Source: Acidiferrobacterales bacterium
Lineage (GTDB): Bacteria; Pseudomonadota; Gammaproteobacteria; Arenicellales; JAJDZL01
Direction of reading: 5' to 3'
Assembly: GCA_028820695.1 (NCBI GenBank)
Contig: JAPPIB010000013.1
Location: 1 to 64,000, forward strand
Length of the DNA stretch: 64,000 bases
In this document: piece after piece, positions 9,842 through 18,559 of the stretch
How positions within the stretch are numbered: the first letter of the stretch is position 1
How the letters are laid out: each line of letters opens with the position of its first letter
Notes under the pieces: model-generated
Seen by the model: only the letters and a program-made list of their open reading frames with translations
The model's database searches: none
What the model was told of the DNA's origin: nothing
Position numbers and translations under genes: made by a program

Positions 9842-10243
9842 GTGGCGTATCACAGCAAGGTTGATCCGACTGAAGAGCTTGGGCGGGGGATATTTTCAAG
9901 TAGCATTGCGAAACGGTCCCGACGTGCGATTCCTAAGAATGTATTTCTTGAAAGGGAAGGGAATGCACGGATATCCGTTGATCGATTGAGTATAGCACCA
10001 GCTATCGAATCCATTAGAATTGCTGACGAAGTTGCCGTTCAGCGAAATAGGAAATTTTACGGTTGGGCAATTATCAGTGCTGAGAGTGCGAGCCAGAATG
10101 GACGATCGGTGGAAGCTTCTGCACTCATCCACAATCAGTTTCATGCTGATATCGTTTTGCCGCCTGAGGCAAATAAAAGAGAAGAACAAATTATGCATGC
10201 GCAGTTGTTGGCTGACCTCTCAAACTGGCGTGCACGCCCATGA
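9842..10243 (+). CDS. Unknown protein, third of a three-gene module
   Basis: Protein of 133 residues starting at GTG 9842, since no ATG is available near the N-terminus. It is not recognised. The first half carries DPTEELGRGIFSSSIAKR and then VFLEREGNARISVDRLS, an arrangement that looks like a conserved core. The second half, around YGWAIISAES and HNQFHADIVLP, resembles a short beta-rich domain with a conserved His-x-x-x-His. It closes the three-gene group begun at 8467, with an 8-base gap from the previous gene. Confidence 0.55.
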   Translation: MAYHSKVDPTEELGRGIFSSSIAKRSRRAIPKNVFLEREGNARISVDRLSIAPAIESIRIADEVAVQRNRKFYGWAIISAESASQNGRSVEASALIHNQFHADIVLPPEANKREEQIMHAQLLADLSNWRARP

Positions 10244-10402
10244 TAAAACAACGCGCGCAGAATTTTATCCCTAGGCAAATGGTGTATTCTTCGTGTACGT
10301 TCTGACGCAACTTATTCTCTAGTTTCAGATATTTACACTCACTTCCGAAGCATCATATTCGCTCGCTCCGGCCCCATCGAGTCGCAGTTATTCGCCAATA
10401 TG

Positions 10403-10417
10403 TAAGGAGATTCAAAT
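10403..10417 (+). promoter_or_regulatory. Strong ribosome binding site for the GmrSD-like gene
   Basis: TAAGGAGATTCAAAT directly precedes ATG 10418 with AGGAG about 8 bases from the start. It fixes the start of the DUF262 gene. Confidence 0.7.
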
Positions 10418-12088
10418 ATGGATATTCAACCACAACTATTGCCATTGACAAAATTACTCGATGGTCGTTTGTTTTCCATTCCCGATTACCAACGTGCATA
10501 TAGCTGGGGTTCACAGCATAGAGCGGATCTGTTTGAAGATATAGAGAATATTTTCCAAAATGGAAAACATGAAAGTCATTTTATGGCGACAATAGTTTGT
10601 TTGCGCAGAGAATCTAAATTTCCAATTGGAACAGACGAATATGATAAACTCGACATAGTGGACGGACAACAACGATTGACAACAATTGTCCTGCTTTTGA
10701 ACGCTATAAAACTGGAACTGAAGCGATGCGATCAAAGTTATGTCGAAAGAGAGTTACGAGAAATTTCTGAATTATTGGTTAAAGAGAGTAGCGACAATCT
10801 TATCCTATTACAAACCAATCAAGACTCATCCTTTTATTTCTTCAACTTTATTCGTTATGGGACGGTGGTTTCTGTAGATCAAGGGAAAACTCTGGCTGAT
10901 CGAGAGCTCTTGAAGGCGATTGAAGATTGTCAAGAATTCCTGCGTAACCGGAGAATGGATGAACAGAAACTTTTAGAATTGTATTCCTGCATAAAGAATC
11001 GATTATTCTTTGTTTTGTACGAGATATCTGAGGAGAAACTTGTATACACTGTTTTTGAGGTTCTCAATAGCCGTGGAATTGAAGTATCTTGGCTAGACCG
11101 CCTCAAGTGCATATTAATGGGTAAAGCATATGAGTTGCCCAATTCCAGTGAACAATTGATTCCAGAACTTCACACCATCTGGCGCAACATTTATAAAGAA
11201 ATCGGTTTACATCAAGGGTTGAGTTCAGAGTCCCTGCGTTTCGCTGCAACACTTTATCAATCCGGCAAGCCAAGTAAACCGCTCAGTGAACCAGACGCAG
11301 TTGCTGAGTTTAGAGATAAGGCTGTCGATGCTTCAAGTATTAGAACGGCCGCCCAGTGGCTTCTCAACGTCACTAAAGCCTGCGACAAAGTCTTTGCGGA
11401 TTCTCGACGAAATGCAATAACAAAAATATCTCAAGCGCGTCTACTGGTTGTCGCAATTCACCTTCGGGATGATATAAATGAGGATGATAAAGAAAAGCTA
11501 TTGATTTTATGGGAAAAGACCACATTTCGAATCTACGGAATGTTGGGTAAAGACGCTCGTACACAAGTAGGTAATTATGTTCGGTTATCGTGGAGAATTA
11601 AAAAAGAGAATCTATCGGTTAAGGAAATTCAATCTGAAATCCAGTCTATTGGCAAAGGATTTCCGATCAATGATGCTGTTGAGTCTCTTCGAAATTTTAA
11701 CTGCTACGAAGGATGGGGAGAAGAACTAAGGTATTTTATGTTTCGATACGAAGAGTATTTGGCAAAAAAAGAGGGGCAGGATATTTCAAAAAAACAATGG
11801 GAACTAATTTGGCAGAAAAGTACATCGGAATCGATTGAACACATCTGGCCTCAGAGTACAGCCCCAGAAGACATTAAGCATAGAATTGGAAATCTTATGA
11901 TTTTACCGCTAGGCTTAAACAAACAGTTACAAGATAATCATCCTAACCAGAAATTTGCTGCGTATGAAAGGACTGGGCTTTATAGTGCGACAGAGGTACC
12001 TCCCAGAACCAGAAGGTGGTCGAAAAAGGCAGTGAACAATAGAGAGCAAAGACTATTGGAGTTTGCAAGAATAGAATGGGGAGATTAG
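10418..12088 (+). CDS. Single-chain GmrSD-like protein (DUF262 plus DUF1524)
   Basis: Protein of 556 residues. The N-terminal DUF262 (GmrS-like) domain is marked by FSIPDYQRAYSW near residue 20 and VDGQQRLTT near 81, the nucleotide-binding ParB/sulfiredoxin-type signature. The C-terminal DUF1524 (GmrD-like) HNH domain is marked by SIEHIWPQ near 476, then GNLMILPLGLNKQL. In the GmrSD family these two halves act as a type IV restriction enzyme against phage DNA with modified bases such as glucosylated hydroxymethylcytosine. Here both lie in one chain of the usual length, and both signatures look intact. It stands alone between the three-gene unknown module and a small unknown gene. The domain call is sure; the substrate is not readable from sequence. 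Confidence 0.88.
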   Translation: MDIQPQLLPLTKLLDGRLFSIPDYQRAYSWGSQHRADLFEDIENIFQNGKHESHFMATIVCLRRESKFPIGTDEYDKLDIVDGQQRLTTIVLLLNAIKLELKRCDQSYVERELREISELLVKESSDNLILLQTNQDSSFYFFNFIRYGTVVSVDQGKTLADRELLKAIEDCQEFLRNRRMDEQKLLELYSCIKNRLFFVLYEISEEKLVYTVFEVLNSRGIEVSWLDRLKCILMGKAYELPNSSEQLIPELHTIWRNIYKEIGLHQGLSSESLRFAATLYQSGKPSKPLSEPDAVAEFRDKAVDASSIRTAAQWLLNVTKACDKVFADSRRNAITKISQARLLVVAIHLRDDINEDDKEKLLILWEKTTFRIYGMLGKDARTQVGNYVRLSWRIKKENLSVKEIQSEIQSIGKGFPINDAVESLRNFNCYEGWGEELRYFMFRYEEYLAKKEGQDISKKQWELIWQKSTSESIEHIWPQSTAPEDIKHRIGNLMILPLGLNKQLQDNHPNQKFAAYERTGLYSATEVPPRTRRWSKKAVNNREQRLLEFARIEWGD

Positions 12089-12263
12089 ACGCGAGCTGTT
12101 CTAAATTTTACTATGTCGTTAGTGCATCGGTGTTGTTTTGCATTATCACCTTTTTCCGTTGAGCCATCCCTCAACATAATTGTGCGATACAAGCATTGCA
12201 ACCGCAAATGGTTCGTCGTTGGGGGAAAGTCGCCTTGAGTAGCGTGCTGTCCAGAATACAAGA

Positions 12264-12653
12264 ATGAAACAAGATGATTTCAATAGTGGCATTCCAGAGG
12301 ATGTCTGGGAGTCGGCTAAAGAGGAGGCGCGGAAGGCGATGATCGCTGTTGCAAAACGCAAAGAAGTAATTACGTACTCTGATCTCGTTAACAAAATAGT
12401 TAGTTGTCGGTTGGAACCTCGAAGTCAGGAATTAGCGCACATGCTGGGAGAAATCTCATCGAACGAACATGGGGCCGGACGCGGAATGTTGTCAGTCTTG
12501 GTTGTACACAAGTCGGGAGACTGCATGCCTGGGCCAGGATTCTTCGAATTGGCGAGTTTGCTTGGAAGCAACGTAGAGGATCACATGGAGTTCTGGATCC
12601 GAGAATTGAAGAAAGTGCATGAGACATGGTCATCCGCACCAAGTGCACAATGA
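12264..12653 (+). CDS. Unknown 129-residue protein, winged-helix-like start
   Basis: Conserved-looking small protein without a named family that I can assign. ESAKEEARKAMIAVAKRKEVITYSDLVNKI near the start has the helix-turn pattern seen in small winged-helix domains. HMLGEISSNEHGAGRGMLSVLVVHKSGDCMPGPGFFELA follows, and it ends with an amphipathic helix rich in Trp and Glu. It has no membrane segment. It lies 175 bases after the GmrSD-like gene on the same strand and could belong to it, or it could be the remaining partner of the broken PD-(D/E)XK gene that starts 22 bases downstream. Confidence 0.6.
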   Translation: MKQDDFNSGIPEDVWESAKEEARKAMIAVAKRKEVITYSDLVNKIVSCRLEPRSQELAHMLGEISSNEHGAGRGMLSVLVVHKSGDCMPGPGFFELASLLGSNVEDHMEFWIRELKKVHETWSSAPSAQ

Positions 12654-12675
12654 ATAATGTATTCGGAAAAGACAA

Positions 12676-12867
12676 ATGGGTGTACCGAATATCTTTACTT
12701 ACGCCACGAAGGAACTATCGCAAGACGCGGTGATTTGCTGGCTAGCGGCTTGCGCGAGCCATGCGCCGCGGGGTGAATTACGTTATTGCGTTCGTTCAAT
12801 ATTTGCAAAAAATTCATTCTTTGTAAAAGTTCGACACAGCCCTTTCGTACATATCAAATCCAGCTAA
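12676..12867 (+). pseudogene. Stump of a PD-(D/E)XK nuclease-superfamily protein (PDDEXK_4-like)
   Basis: The first 27 codons read NIFTYATKELSQDAVICWL, the typical N-terminus of the PDDEXK_4 family (NIF-x-(Y/F)ATKELSQDAxxxWL). After CASHAPRGELRYC the similarity fades and the frame stops at 63 codons, whereas the family is several hundred residues long and its catalytic core lies downstream of this segment. It is therefore a remnant of a deleted gene. It starts 22 bases after the 129-residue unknown gene. Confidence 0.55.
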
Positions 12868-12966
12868 TTGGACCATTGCAAACTGCAATCAGGAGAGGAC
12901 TTTAGATGACATACCAAGTAGCATACACAAAATTGAAGCTGAAAAATTCTATTGATCAGTAAATTG

Positions 12967-13833
12967 TTATGGTTTCGACCTTGTTATCTCACACATGAAG
13001 CGAATAGCGTCTTTGACGCGAGTTTTTGTGGAGTCTAATTGCGCTAATGAGAATTTTCCAGCGGGACCATGTGTGCCCGCATTTAGTTCACCAAAGAGCA
13101 TTAAGACATTGTCAATGTCAGCACTGACAAAATTCTCAAACGTGTCATTAGCCCTACCATGTCTATTGAGACAATAGTGAATCTTTGCGCGGCGTGTGGG
13201 GGAGCCGTCTTTTGTTTTGTCGCAGTCGGGAGAATGAATTAAAACATCAGATTTCGGTGCGTTTATGTCTAAAATTTGTGTAATTATCTCACGAGAACTA
13301 GAGCAAAAATGGCGAGCCGCGTCGGGGTTGTTAGGATTAAGAGCGTAGATTGCACCGTACCAACGACTGTGTAAATCTGGAGAGACGTCAGCCAACTCAT
13401 CTGCAATTGATGAGTCACAAATATCTTCGTGAGAAATTTTGGGATCTGGTGTATTGTCAATGAGACTATTGAAAACAATTACACTATTGGCAGTTTCCTG
13501 TTCCGCAATGTCAGTAAGGAAAGAATCGGTTCCAGATATGTCCAACTGTTCGTACGCATTGGAAAGGATTTCAACAGATTTGTAGAATTTTGAATTTCGG
13601 ACATCGATGGACTGTTGGGCGAAATGATTCAGTGCTGAATTTAGGCGGTTTTGATTCGCGCGAACGCGAGTGTTGAAAGTTCGTACTTCTTGGTTATATG
13701 CAGCAACCTTCCGTTTTTGTTCAGAGTTGAACTTGCGGATCTCACTATTTAACTTATGAACCTGCTGGCGTTGTTTGGATTGCGCCTGCTTGATTCTTGA
13801 GCGAATTTGGGAGGAGCTTATACGTTGGACCAT
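12967..13833 (-). CDS. Coiled-coil protein with predicted pPIWI-associated-type nuclease domain
   Basis: Protein of 288 residues on the minus strand. Residues 1 to about 75 are a charged coiled coil. The C-terminal half contains LHSRWYGAIYALNPNNPDAARHFCSSSREIITQIL near 150, PTRRAKIHYCL near 210, and FGELNAGTHGPAGKFSL near 255. This arrangement of a conserved Arg-Glu helix, Arg-rich turn and N-x-G-T-H-G fits the predicted nuclease domain described next to prokaryotic Argonaute/PIWI genes. I recall the family from its sequence pattern, so the name is tentative. No Argonaute gene is in the window, so here it acts alone or is left over. Its upstream side ends at an insertion-sequence-like terminus at 13851. 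Confidence 0.5.
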   Translation of the reverse strand: MVQRISSSQIRSRIKQAQSKQRQQVHKLNSEIRKFNSEQKRKVAAYNQEVRTFNTRVRANQNRLNSALNHFAQQSIDVRNSKFYKSVEILSNAYEQLDISGTDSFLTDIAEQETANSVIVFNSLIDNTPDPKISHEDICDSSIADELADVSPDLHSRWYGAIYALNPNNPDAARHFCSSSREIITQILDINAPKSDVLIHSPDCDKTKDGSPTRRAKIHYCLNRHGRANDTFENFVSADIDNVLMLFGELNAGTHGPAGKFSLAQLDSTKTRVKDAIRFMCEITRSKP

Positions 13834-13850
13834 GTCAAATTCCCATGGCT

Positions 13851-13871
13851 AGTTTGTCGTCGGAAGTGACA
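13851..13871 (-). repeat. Insertion-sequence-like terminus, orphan copy
   Basis: These 21 bases are the exact reverse complement of 14329 to 14349 (read on the minus strand: TGTCACTTCC then GACGACAAACT). It lies 18 bases upstream of the predicted nuclease gene, pointing towards it. No matching partner end was found to its left. Confidence 0.6.
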
Positions 13872-14328
13872 CCAAGTATAACATCATGTTATTTCTGCAT
13901 AGTTTCGTATTTGAACTTCGACATTTGGCTAACCGAATGCAACCAATGAAGGGTATTTTGAAGCAAAATCAACGAGCGGGATACTGCTAAAATTTACTGA
14001 ATATTTTTGGCAAAAATATTATTGTGTCGCATCAGAAATTATACTTTGAATTGCAGTTCCACCAAGGTTCGGATACGTTGGAACGCCAGGCTAACTGGCA
14101 TTAGGGTAGTTGGTGAAAGTCCGATAGATGGTAAATGTTAACCACATGCTGTCGCCGCGAGCCGATACTCGTGAGGGTATTGGTGAAGTGTCGGTAGCGG
14201 TACGCATAGCCATGATGATTGAGCATCGAAAACGAAGATGCACAGAGTGTCGAGGCTGTCATCAAGGCCGAAGACAATATCGGCTGTACTGTAATGGTGA
14301 GGTACAGTTGAGCTCTGCGGTGTCGGAA
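13872..14328. other. Non-coding stretch with repeat copy 2
   Basis: About 460 bases with no believable gene, bounded by inverted 21-bp IS-like ends at 13851 and 14329. Apart from the boundary repeat at 14066 nothing was recognised. It may be the gutted interior of a mobile element. Confidence 0.4.
14066..14100 (+). repeat. Module-boundary repeat, copy 2 (degenerate)
   Basis: GGTTCGGATACGTTGGAAC is almost the same as the left half of the other copies, while the right half has diverged into GCCAGGCTAACTGGC, itself a small hairpin. CCACCAAG, the usual right end of the repeat, occurs immediately before it at 14059, as if two half-copies had been joined. Confidence 0.5.
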
Positions 14329-14446
14329 TGTCACTTCCGACGACAAACTTTACAAAAGTTCCGATGAATACTTTACAAAAGTTCCGGTTTTATGTTGAAT
14401 TCAACATAACATCGGACTAAATGTAAAGTTTTATTCGGAAGTGACA
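14329..14446. mobile_element. 118-bp MITE-like palindromic element
   Basis: Both ends begin TGTCACTTCCGA read inward. The left arm continues through CTTTACAAAAGTTCCG twice in tandem (near 14349 and 14371), and the right arm carries CTTTACATTTAGTCCGATG. The arms meet at the perfect palindrome ATGTTGAATTCAACAT. There is no coding capacity. The TG...CA ends with repeated internal binding-site-like blocks resemble IS21-family termini (inference), so this is either a MITE or two abutted IS ends. No clear target duplication is visible. Confidence 0.65.
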
Positions 14447-14522
14447 CTATGCTCCAATCTGCAGAAATGAAATATGCGCACATAAGTGTCGGGCGACGAA
14501 CAGGATGAGACATTCCGTTCAT

Positions 14523-15644
14523 TCAAAATTCTACCTCTACCGCATTTAAGAGCTGTTTTGCGATCTCGACGCAGGAGTCTGCCAAGTCTACCGTTGCAAA
14601 TCGAATTTCGTGATTCTGAATTTTTACGGCTTCATAAACGGTTCCATCTACTACTGGATGTAGTAGCAAACCTGTTGCATTGCGTGCTAATTCAGATTGT
14701 TCTTCCTGGGTTCTTAAATAGGCGTAGATTTGATAGAGATAGCCGCTATTTAATGTTTCTTTACGAAACTGCCCTACCTTCAAAATACTAGTAAATTTGG
14801 TGTCGATTATTATTCGTTTTTTAAGCTTTTTATTACTCAACACTATATCAGTTTGCATTCCAGGCAGAATGTCGTCAATTTGAGGGGTTTTACTCTCCAG
14901 GTCAACTGGCCAGTAACATCGTTCTCCAGGATAAACCCGCCATCCTTTCTTTGACAGCTTTACATCGTAAAATCCGGCAACACTTTTTTCGAACAGCTTT
15001 CGCAGCCATAGCGAATTTCTGTCTGGATTGGAAAGAACCCTAGTGCCAATCATCTCTTCGGGTAAGGCCAAATTGAAAGCCAAGTATGCCGCTTGTAACA
15101 TTGGACGGTCATTGGCATCGTGCAAACCGAATTGGTTGACTGTTATTGTCCTGTGATTTGGACGTTCACCTATTACGCCCATACGCTCCAAAGTTAGCGC
15201 AAGCGATCGGCATTTGTTGACGAGATTGGACTTAGATGACACCACCGTGGACATTTTCCTCAATGCGTCTCGAACGTAGCGATTTCGGGGGGTATCAACG
15301 GTAAATTCGTTGTAATGGCAGGCTACTTGTCCTCTGTCAAGCAATCTTTGACGTGCGGTTTGAAATAAATCTATTCTCCCTCGTACTCGGTTGAGAACAT
15401 CGTTTCTTGCAATGTATCCAAAATTCAGATTTCTACGAATTCGCTGTTCGACTCTGCGATACAGAATTTCCGCTACCAAATCCGGAATATCGTCAGGGTT
15501 ATCTTCAACCGATTTTTTTGATTGATCAAGGTCTCTGTATAGATCTGATGCATAGAGCATGAGCAGCCAGATATTACGTATCGGAATTTGATCAACGTAG
15601 TTTACTTCTTCGTTTTGAATTAAGGGCTTGGTTGCTTGATCCAT
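14523..15644 (-). CDS. mcrC: McrC-type restriction nuclease subunit
   Basis: Protein of 373 residues. IPIRNIWLLMLYASDL near residue 21 is the typical McrC start, and VLNRVRGRIDLFQTARQRLL near 102 is the conserved linker of the family. The PD-(D/E)XK nuclease core lies near 285 to 305: QTDIVLSNK, then RIIIDTKFTS with D-x-K. McrC gives the cleavage subunit of McrBC, which cuts DNA with modified cytosines and is driven by McrB GTPase. Length is normal and the catalytic residues look intact. It begins 9 bases after the mcrB stop, so the two are one operon read leftwards. The call is secure; the recognised base is not predictable. Confidence 0.9.
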   Translation of the reverse strand: MDQATKPLIQNEEVNYVDQIPIRNIWLLMLYASDLYRDLDQSKKSVEDNPDDIPDLVAEILYRRVEQRIRRNLNFGYIARNDVLNRVRGRIDLFQTARQRLLDRGQVACHYNEFTVDTPRNRYVRDALRKMSTVVSSKSNLVNKCRSLALTLERMGVIGERPNHRTITVNQFGLHDANDRPMLQAAYLAFNLALPEEMIGTRVLSNPDRNSLWLRKLFEKSVAGFYDVKLSKKGWRVYPGERCYWPVDLESKTPQIDDILPGMQTDIVLSNKKLKKRIIIDTKFTSILKVGQFRKETLNSGYLYQIYAYLRTQEEQSELARNATGLLLHPVVDGTVYEAVKIQNHEIRFATVDLADSCVEIAKQLLNAVEVEF

Positions 15645-15653
15645 ATTGATTCA

Positions 15654-18140
15654 CTACTCGCGAAGAAGACGTTTCTTTGCATCTCTATATTTTGAGGCGG
15701 CATCAAACCAGTATTCTTCAAGCAACGGTCCAATTTCGGTTTTCACTACCTGTTCAAACCATTTCCAAGGATCATCTGGTTTTATATCCGGTGTAACAAA
15801 ACTGTGCCCAATTTGGAATTGTTTACCGAGATTATCATCATTGGAAATGGTTTCATTCAGCTGTTCTATCCTTGTCTTCAACCTATCGAGAACTTTCTTG
15901 TCAATTTGATATTTTTCGTGTACCCACCTGCGCCATTCTTTGTTGAGTTCGGGTTTTAAGTCAATGAAAGCAAATCGTCGACGTAATGCAATGTCCACAA
16001 GCGTCAATGACCGGTCAGCCAGATTCATCGTTCCGATGATGAACAGGTTATTGGGAAGGTATACGCGTTCCTCACTTGATTTGCTGTAGATTAGTTTTAG
16101 ACTTTCTTCAGGCATTCGTTTGCTAGCTTCTATCAGCGTGAGCATTTCGCCGAAAATCTGTGCGGGATTACCACGATTAATTTCCTCTATGACAATTACA
16201 TAATTGGAATCCACGTCTTGTAGGGCAATATTAACAACCTCCATAAACGGTCCGTCTACCAGATCAAACCCGCTGCTGCCACTTGGTCGCCAACCACGAA
16301 TGAAGTCTTCATACGACAAACTAGGGTGGAATTGAAGCGCACTAATTTTGCGTGTATCTTTTGCTCCGATCAAGGCGAAAGCAAGCCGTCTCGCGAGCCA
16401 CGTTTTCCCTGTCCCAGGCGGTCCCTGGAGAATTAGGTTTTTTTTCATTTTGAGACGCTTGTAAATTTCTTCGAGGCGCGATTTCTTAATGAAGCACCCA
16501 TCTTCAACAATACTTTCAATGTCATACGATTTGAGCACTGGTTTCTTGTCTTCGCCCTTAACCTTCTGCTTGTTTTTCTTTATTTTGACTGGTCTATCTT
16601 CATAAGCAGCCAAAGATAGATCTGGGAATGAATTTACTGGGAAATCGTCTTCCAGAAATCGTGTTTGCAACTCCGTCATCAAATTCATATACGCACTCCC
16701 ATTTATCTGATCATTGACAATCAATTTGTCAGTCGGAATTGCGAGCCTACTTGAAAGATATTTTCGAGACTCTTGGTCAAGGGTTAAGTATTCCCAAGGG
16801 CGAATCCAATAAAGACCCATTGAGAGATTCCATTTGACGCCACGGACTCGTGCAACTTCGTCGAAAACTGTCAAGAATGATGATCGAAGGCTGTCGTAAT
16901 CTGAATCAATCAATTCCAAGGCCCTTTCGAATATCTCCCAAAGCTTGTCAATGTCACTTGTGTTCCGATCTTTTTGAAATGCAAAAAAATACATTGTATG
17001 GTTTGAGACGACTGGAATGCCTTCGAACGATTCAGGCACAGGCTGAGACATACCAAACACATCTGCGAATTTACCTGCAATGCGTATTCGATTACGGTCA
17101 GTTATCTGCCTGTTGAATCGCGCAAACGCCGAGAAAGGGCAAAAGTCATCCATAGGGAATTCCGAACCGTCCTTACCCCTATCCATTAGAGATGGTTTTT
17201 GAAAAACTTGAAACTCAATGTCGTTAATTTCCTTGAGCAATTCCTGACGCCGATTCTTAAATTCAAGGAGTTTGTTAGCAAACTCTTCGTAGAAATTTGT
17301 CCAAACAAAACGATTATTTGAGTCTCCGAAACGGTCTTTCCAATAGGAGTTATTGCGAAAAGTGTCGATGTCTTGCTCCTGTCCTTCGAACGCAAATTTC
17401 AACAACCTTTTACCGTGTTCTGCCTCCGTACTCACTTTCCAGAAATGTCGATTCCAGTCATAGAAATACCATTTTCGTGGAGTTTGGAATATTTGATGCC
17501 ACTCAACTTTCAATTTGTGGTCGTCAATTGGATGTTCCAACACTTCTCCAACAGCATCAATAGCCATCACAGGTACTGGAAGTCCGTGATTTTCGAAAGA
17601 AAGTTTATCTTTGCTTCGGTATGACTTTTTGAGTATGATTCGATCACCGGCTCTAACGGAGTTCAATTCGTCATAGAAATTGTCCTGAGTTCTATTCTTA
17701 TTCTCCCAGAATCCATTCTGTATGAAGTCGGATGTGTAATCTGAATTTCCAAATTTACTAGCAACAACCCATATAGGCCTAGTTTCCGAGTCTAGAAAAT
17801 CGTATGTTTGGGTGGTACTTAAGGCAATTTCTGCATCAATTTGTGGTTTGTAGCGGGGGGAGGGGTCTTTTTCGGGTTCCCATAAACGAAACTCACTTGG
17901 CCCCAACTTGTAGAACAGGTCAAACCCCTTTCCTGGTTTTATACTGGAATGATGACGGCGACTATTAGAATTCACCGACATGCCTTCCACGTGCATCTCA
18001 ACGGTATTGCTTTTGATATTTGGATAGTTGTCGGCGAACCAACGACTCGCATCCTTGCGAGTAAACGCCTGTCCAGGTTTTAGTTCTTGGGCTGCAAATT
18101 CGTGCATTAATTCCCTGGTGGGTTTGTCGTAAATTGGCAT
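15654..18140 (-). CDS. mcrB: McrB-type AAA+ GTPase with N-terminal DUF7669-like and EVE-like domains
   Basis: Protein of 828 residues. The C-terminal motor has GPPGTGKTWLARRLA (Walker A, near 572), IVIEEINRGNPAQIFGE (Walker B, near 648) and MNLADRSLTLVDIALRRRF (near 703), the McrB version of sensor 1 and arginine finger, where most McrBs read MNTADRS. The N-terminus (about 1 to 95) resembles DUF7669, a small DNA-binding-like module. Residues of about 120 to 230 (RPIWVVASKFGNS through VGEVLEHP and DWNRHFWKV) resemble an EVE/PUA-type reader domain, which in McrB fusions is proposed to sense modified bases. It forms an operon with mcrC. Motor and operon are firm; the reader call is by pattern only. 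Confidence 0.87.
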   Translation of the reverse strand: MPIYDKPTRELMHEFAAQELKPGQAFTRKDASRWFADNYPNIKSNTVEMHVEGMSVNSNSRRHHSSIKPGKGFDLFYKLGPSEFRLWEPEKDPSPRYKPQIDAEIALSTTQTYDFLDSETRPIWVVASKFGNSDYTSDFIQNGFWENKNRTQDNFYDELNSVRAGDRIILKKSYRSKDKLSFENHGLPVPVMAIDAVGEVLEHPIDDHKLKVEWHQIFQTPRKWYFYDWNRHFWKVSTEAEHGKRLLKFAFEGQEQDIDTFRNNSYWKDRFGDSNNRFVWTNFYEEFANKLLEFKNRRQELLKEINDIEFQVFQKPSLMDRGKDGSEFPMDDFCPFSAFARFNRQITDRNRIRIAGKFADVFGMSQPVPESFEGIPVVSNHTMYFFAFQKDRNTSDIDKLWEIFERALELIDSDYDSLRSSFLTVFDEVARVRGVKWNLSMGLYWIRPWEYLTLDQESRKYLSSRLAIPTDKLIVNDQINGSAYMNLMTELQTRFLEDDFPVNSFPDLSLAAYEDRPVKIKKNKQKVKGEDKKPVLKSYDIESIVEDGCFIKKSRLEEIYKRLKMKKNLILQGPPGTGKTWLARRLAFALIGAKDTRKISALQFHPSLSYEDFIRGWRPSGSSGFDLVDGPFMEVVNIALQDVDSNYVIVIEEINRGNPAQIFGEMLTLIEASKRMPEESLKLIYSKSSEERVYLPNNLFIIGTMNLADRSLTLVDIALRRRFAFIDLKPELNKEWRRWVHEKYQIDKKVLDRLKTRIEQLNETISNDDNLGKQFQIGHSFVTPDIKPDDPWKWFEQVVKTEIGPLLEEYWFDAASKYRDAKKRLLRE

Positions 18141-18559
18141 TCTAAAATTTCTCTTAAGTAGTTCCTGTCAGAAAAATCTCGATTTTAAGCGAGAATTCAG
18201 AAAATTTTGACCAACGATGAAACCGAGTCCGGCTAAAAATCAACTATCACAACTGCATTTAACCATCAACAGCCAAAACAGAGCAAAATAACGAATTTTA
18301 CCAACAACGACCCCTCCGTCACTCGAATCTTACACGCAATAACGAGATAAAGTGCCAAGCCGCGCGCAAGTGCTACTGTAGAGCGAGTTTCTTTCTGACA
18401 GCTGGCTCGTTGATTTTTAAGTGCCGTAAACACCATCTTGCTTTTTCTATCAGGTTGATGAGACATCAAACTGCAAGTCAAAAATATTCCTTGAGTTGTT
18501 TGCTTTTTCGCCAAACTTCCGATAACTGAGTCATCAATTCGAATCACAAATGACCAATT
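18141..18559. other. Gap upstream of mcrB, no intact gene
   Basis: About 420 AT-rich bases. A minus-strand frame (from 18679 to 18266) runs through it, but only its first codons resemble the recombinase remnant and the rest looks random. It presumably holds the mcrBC promoter; no clear element was identified. Confidence 0.4.
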
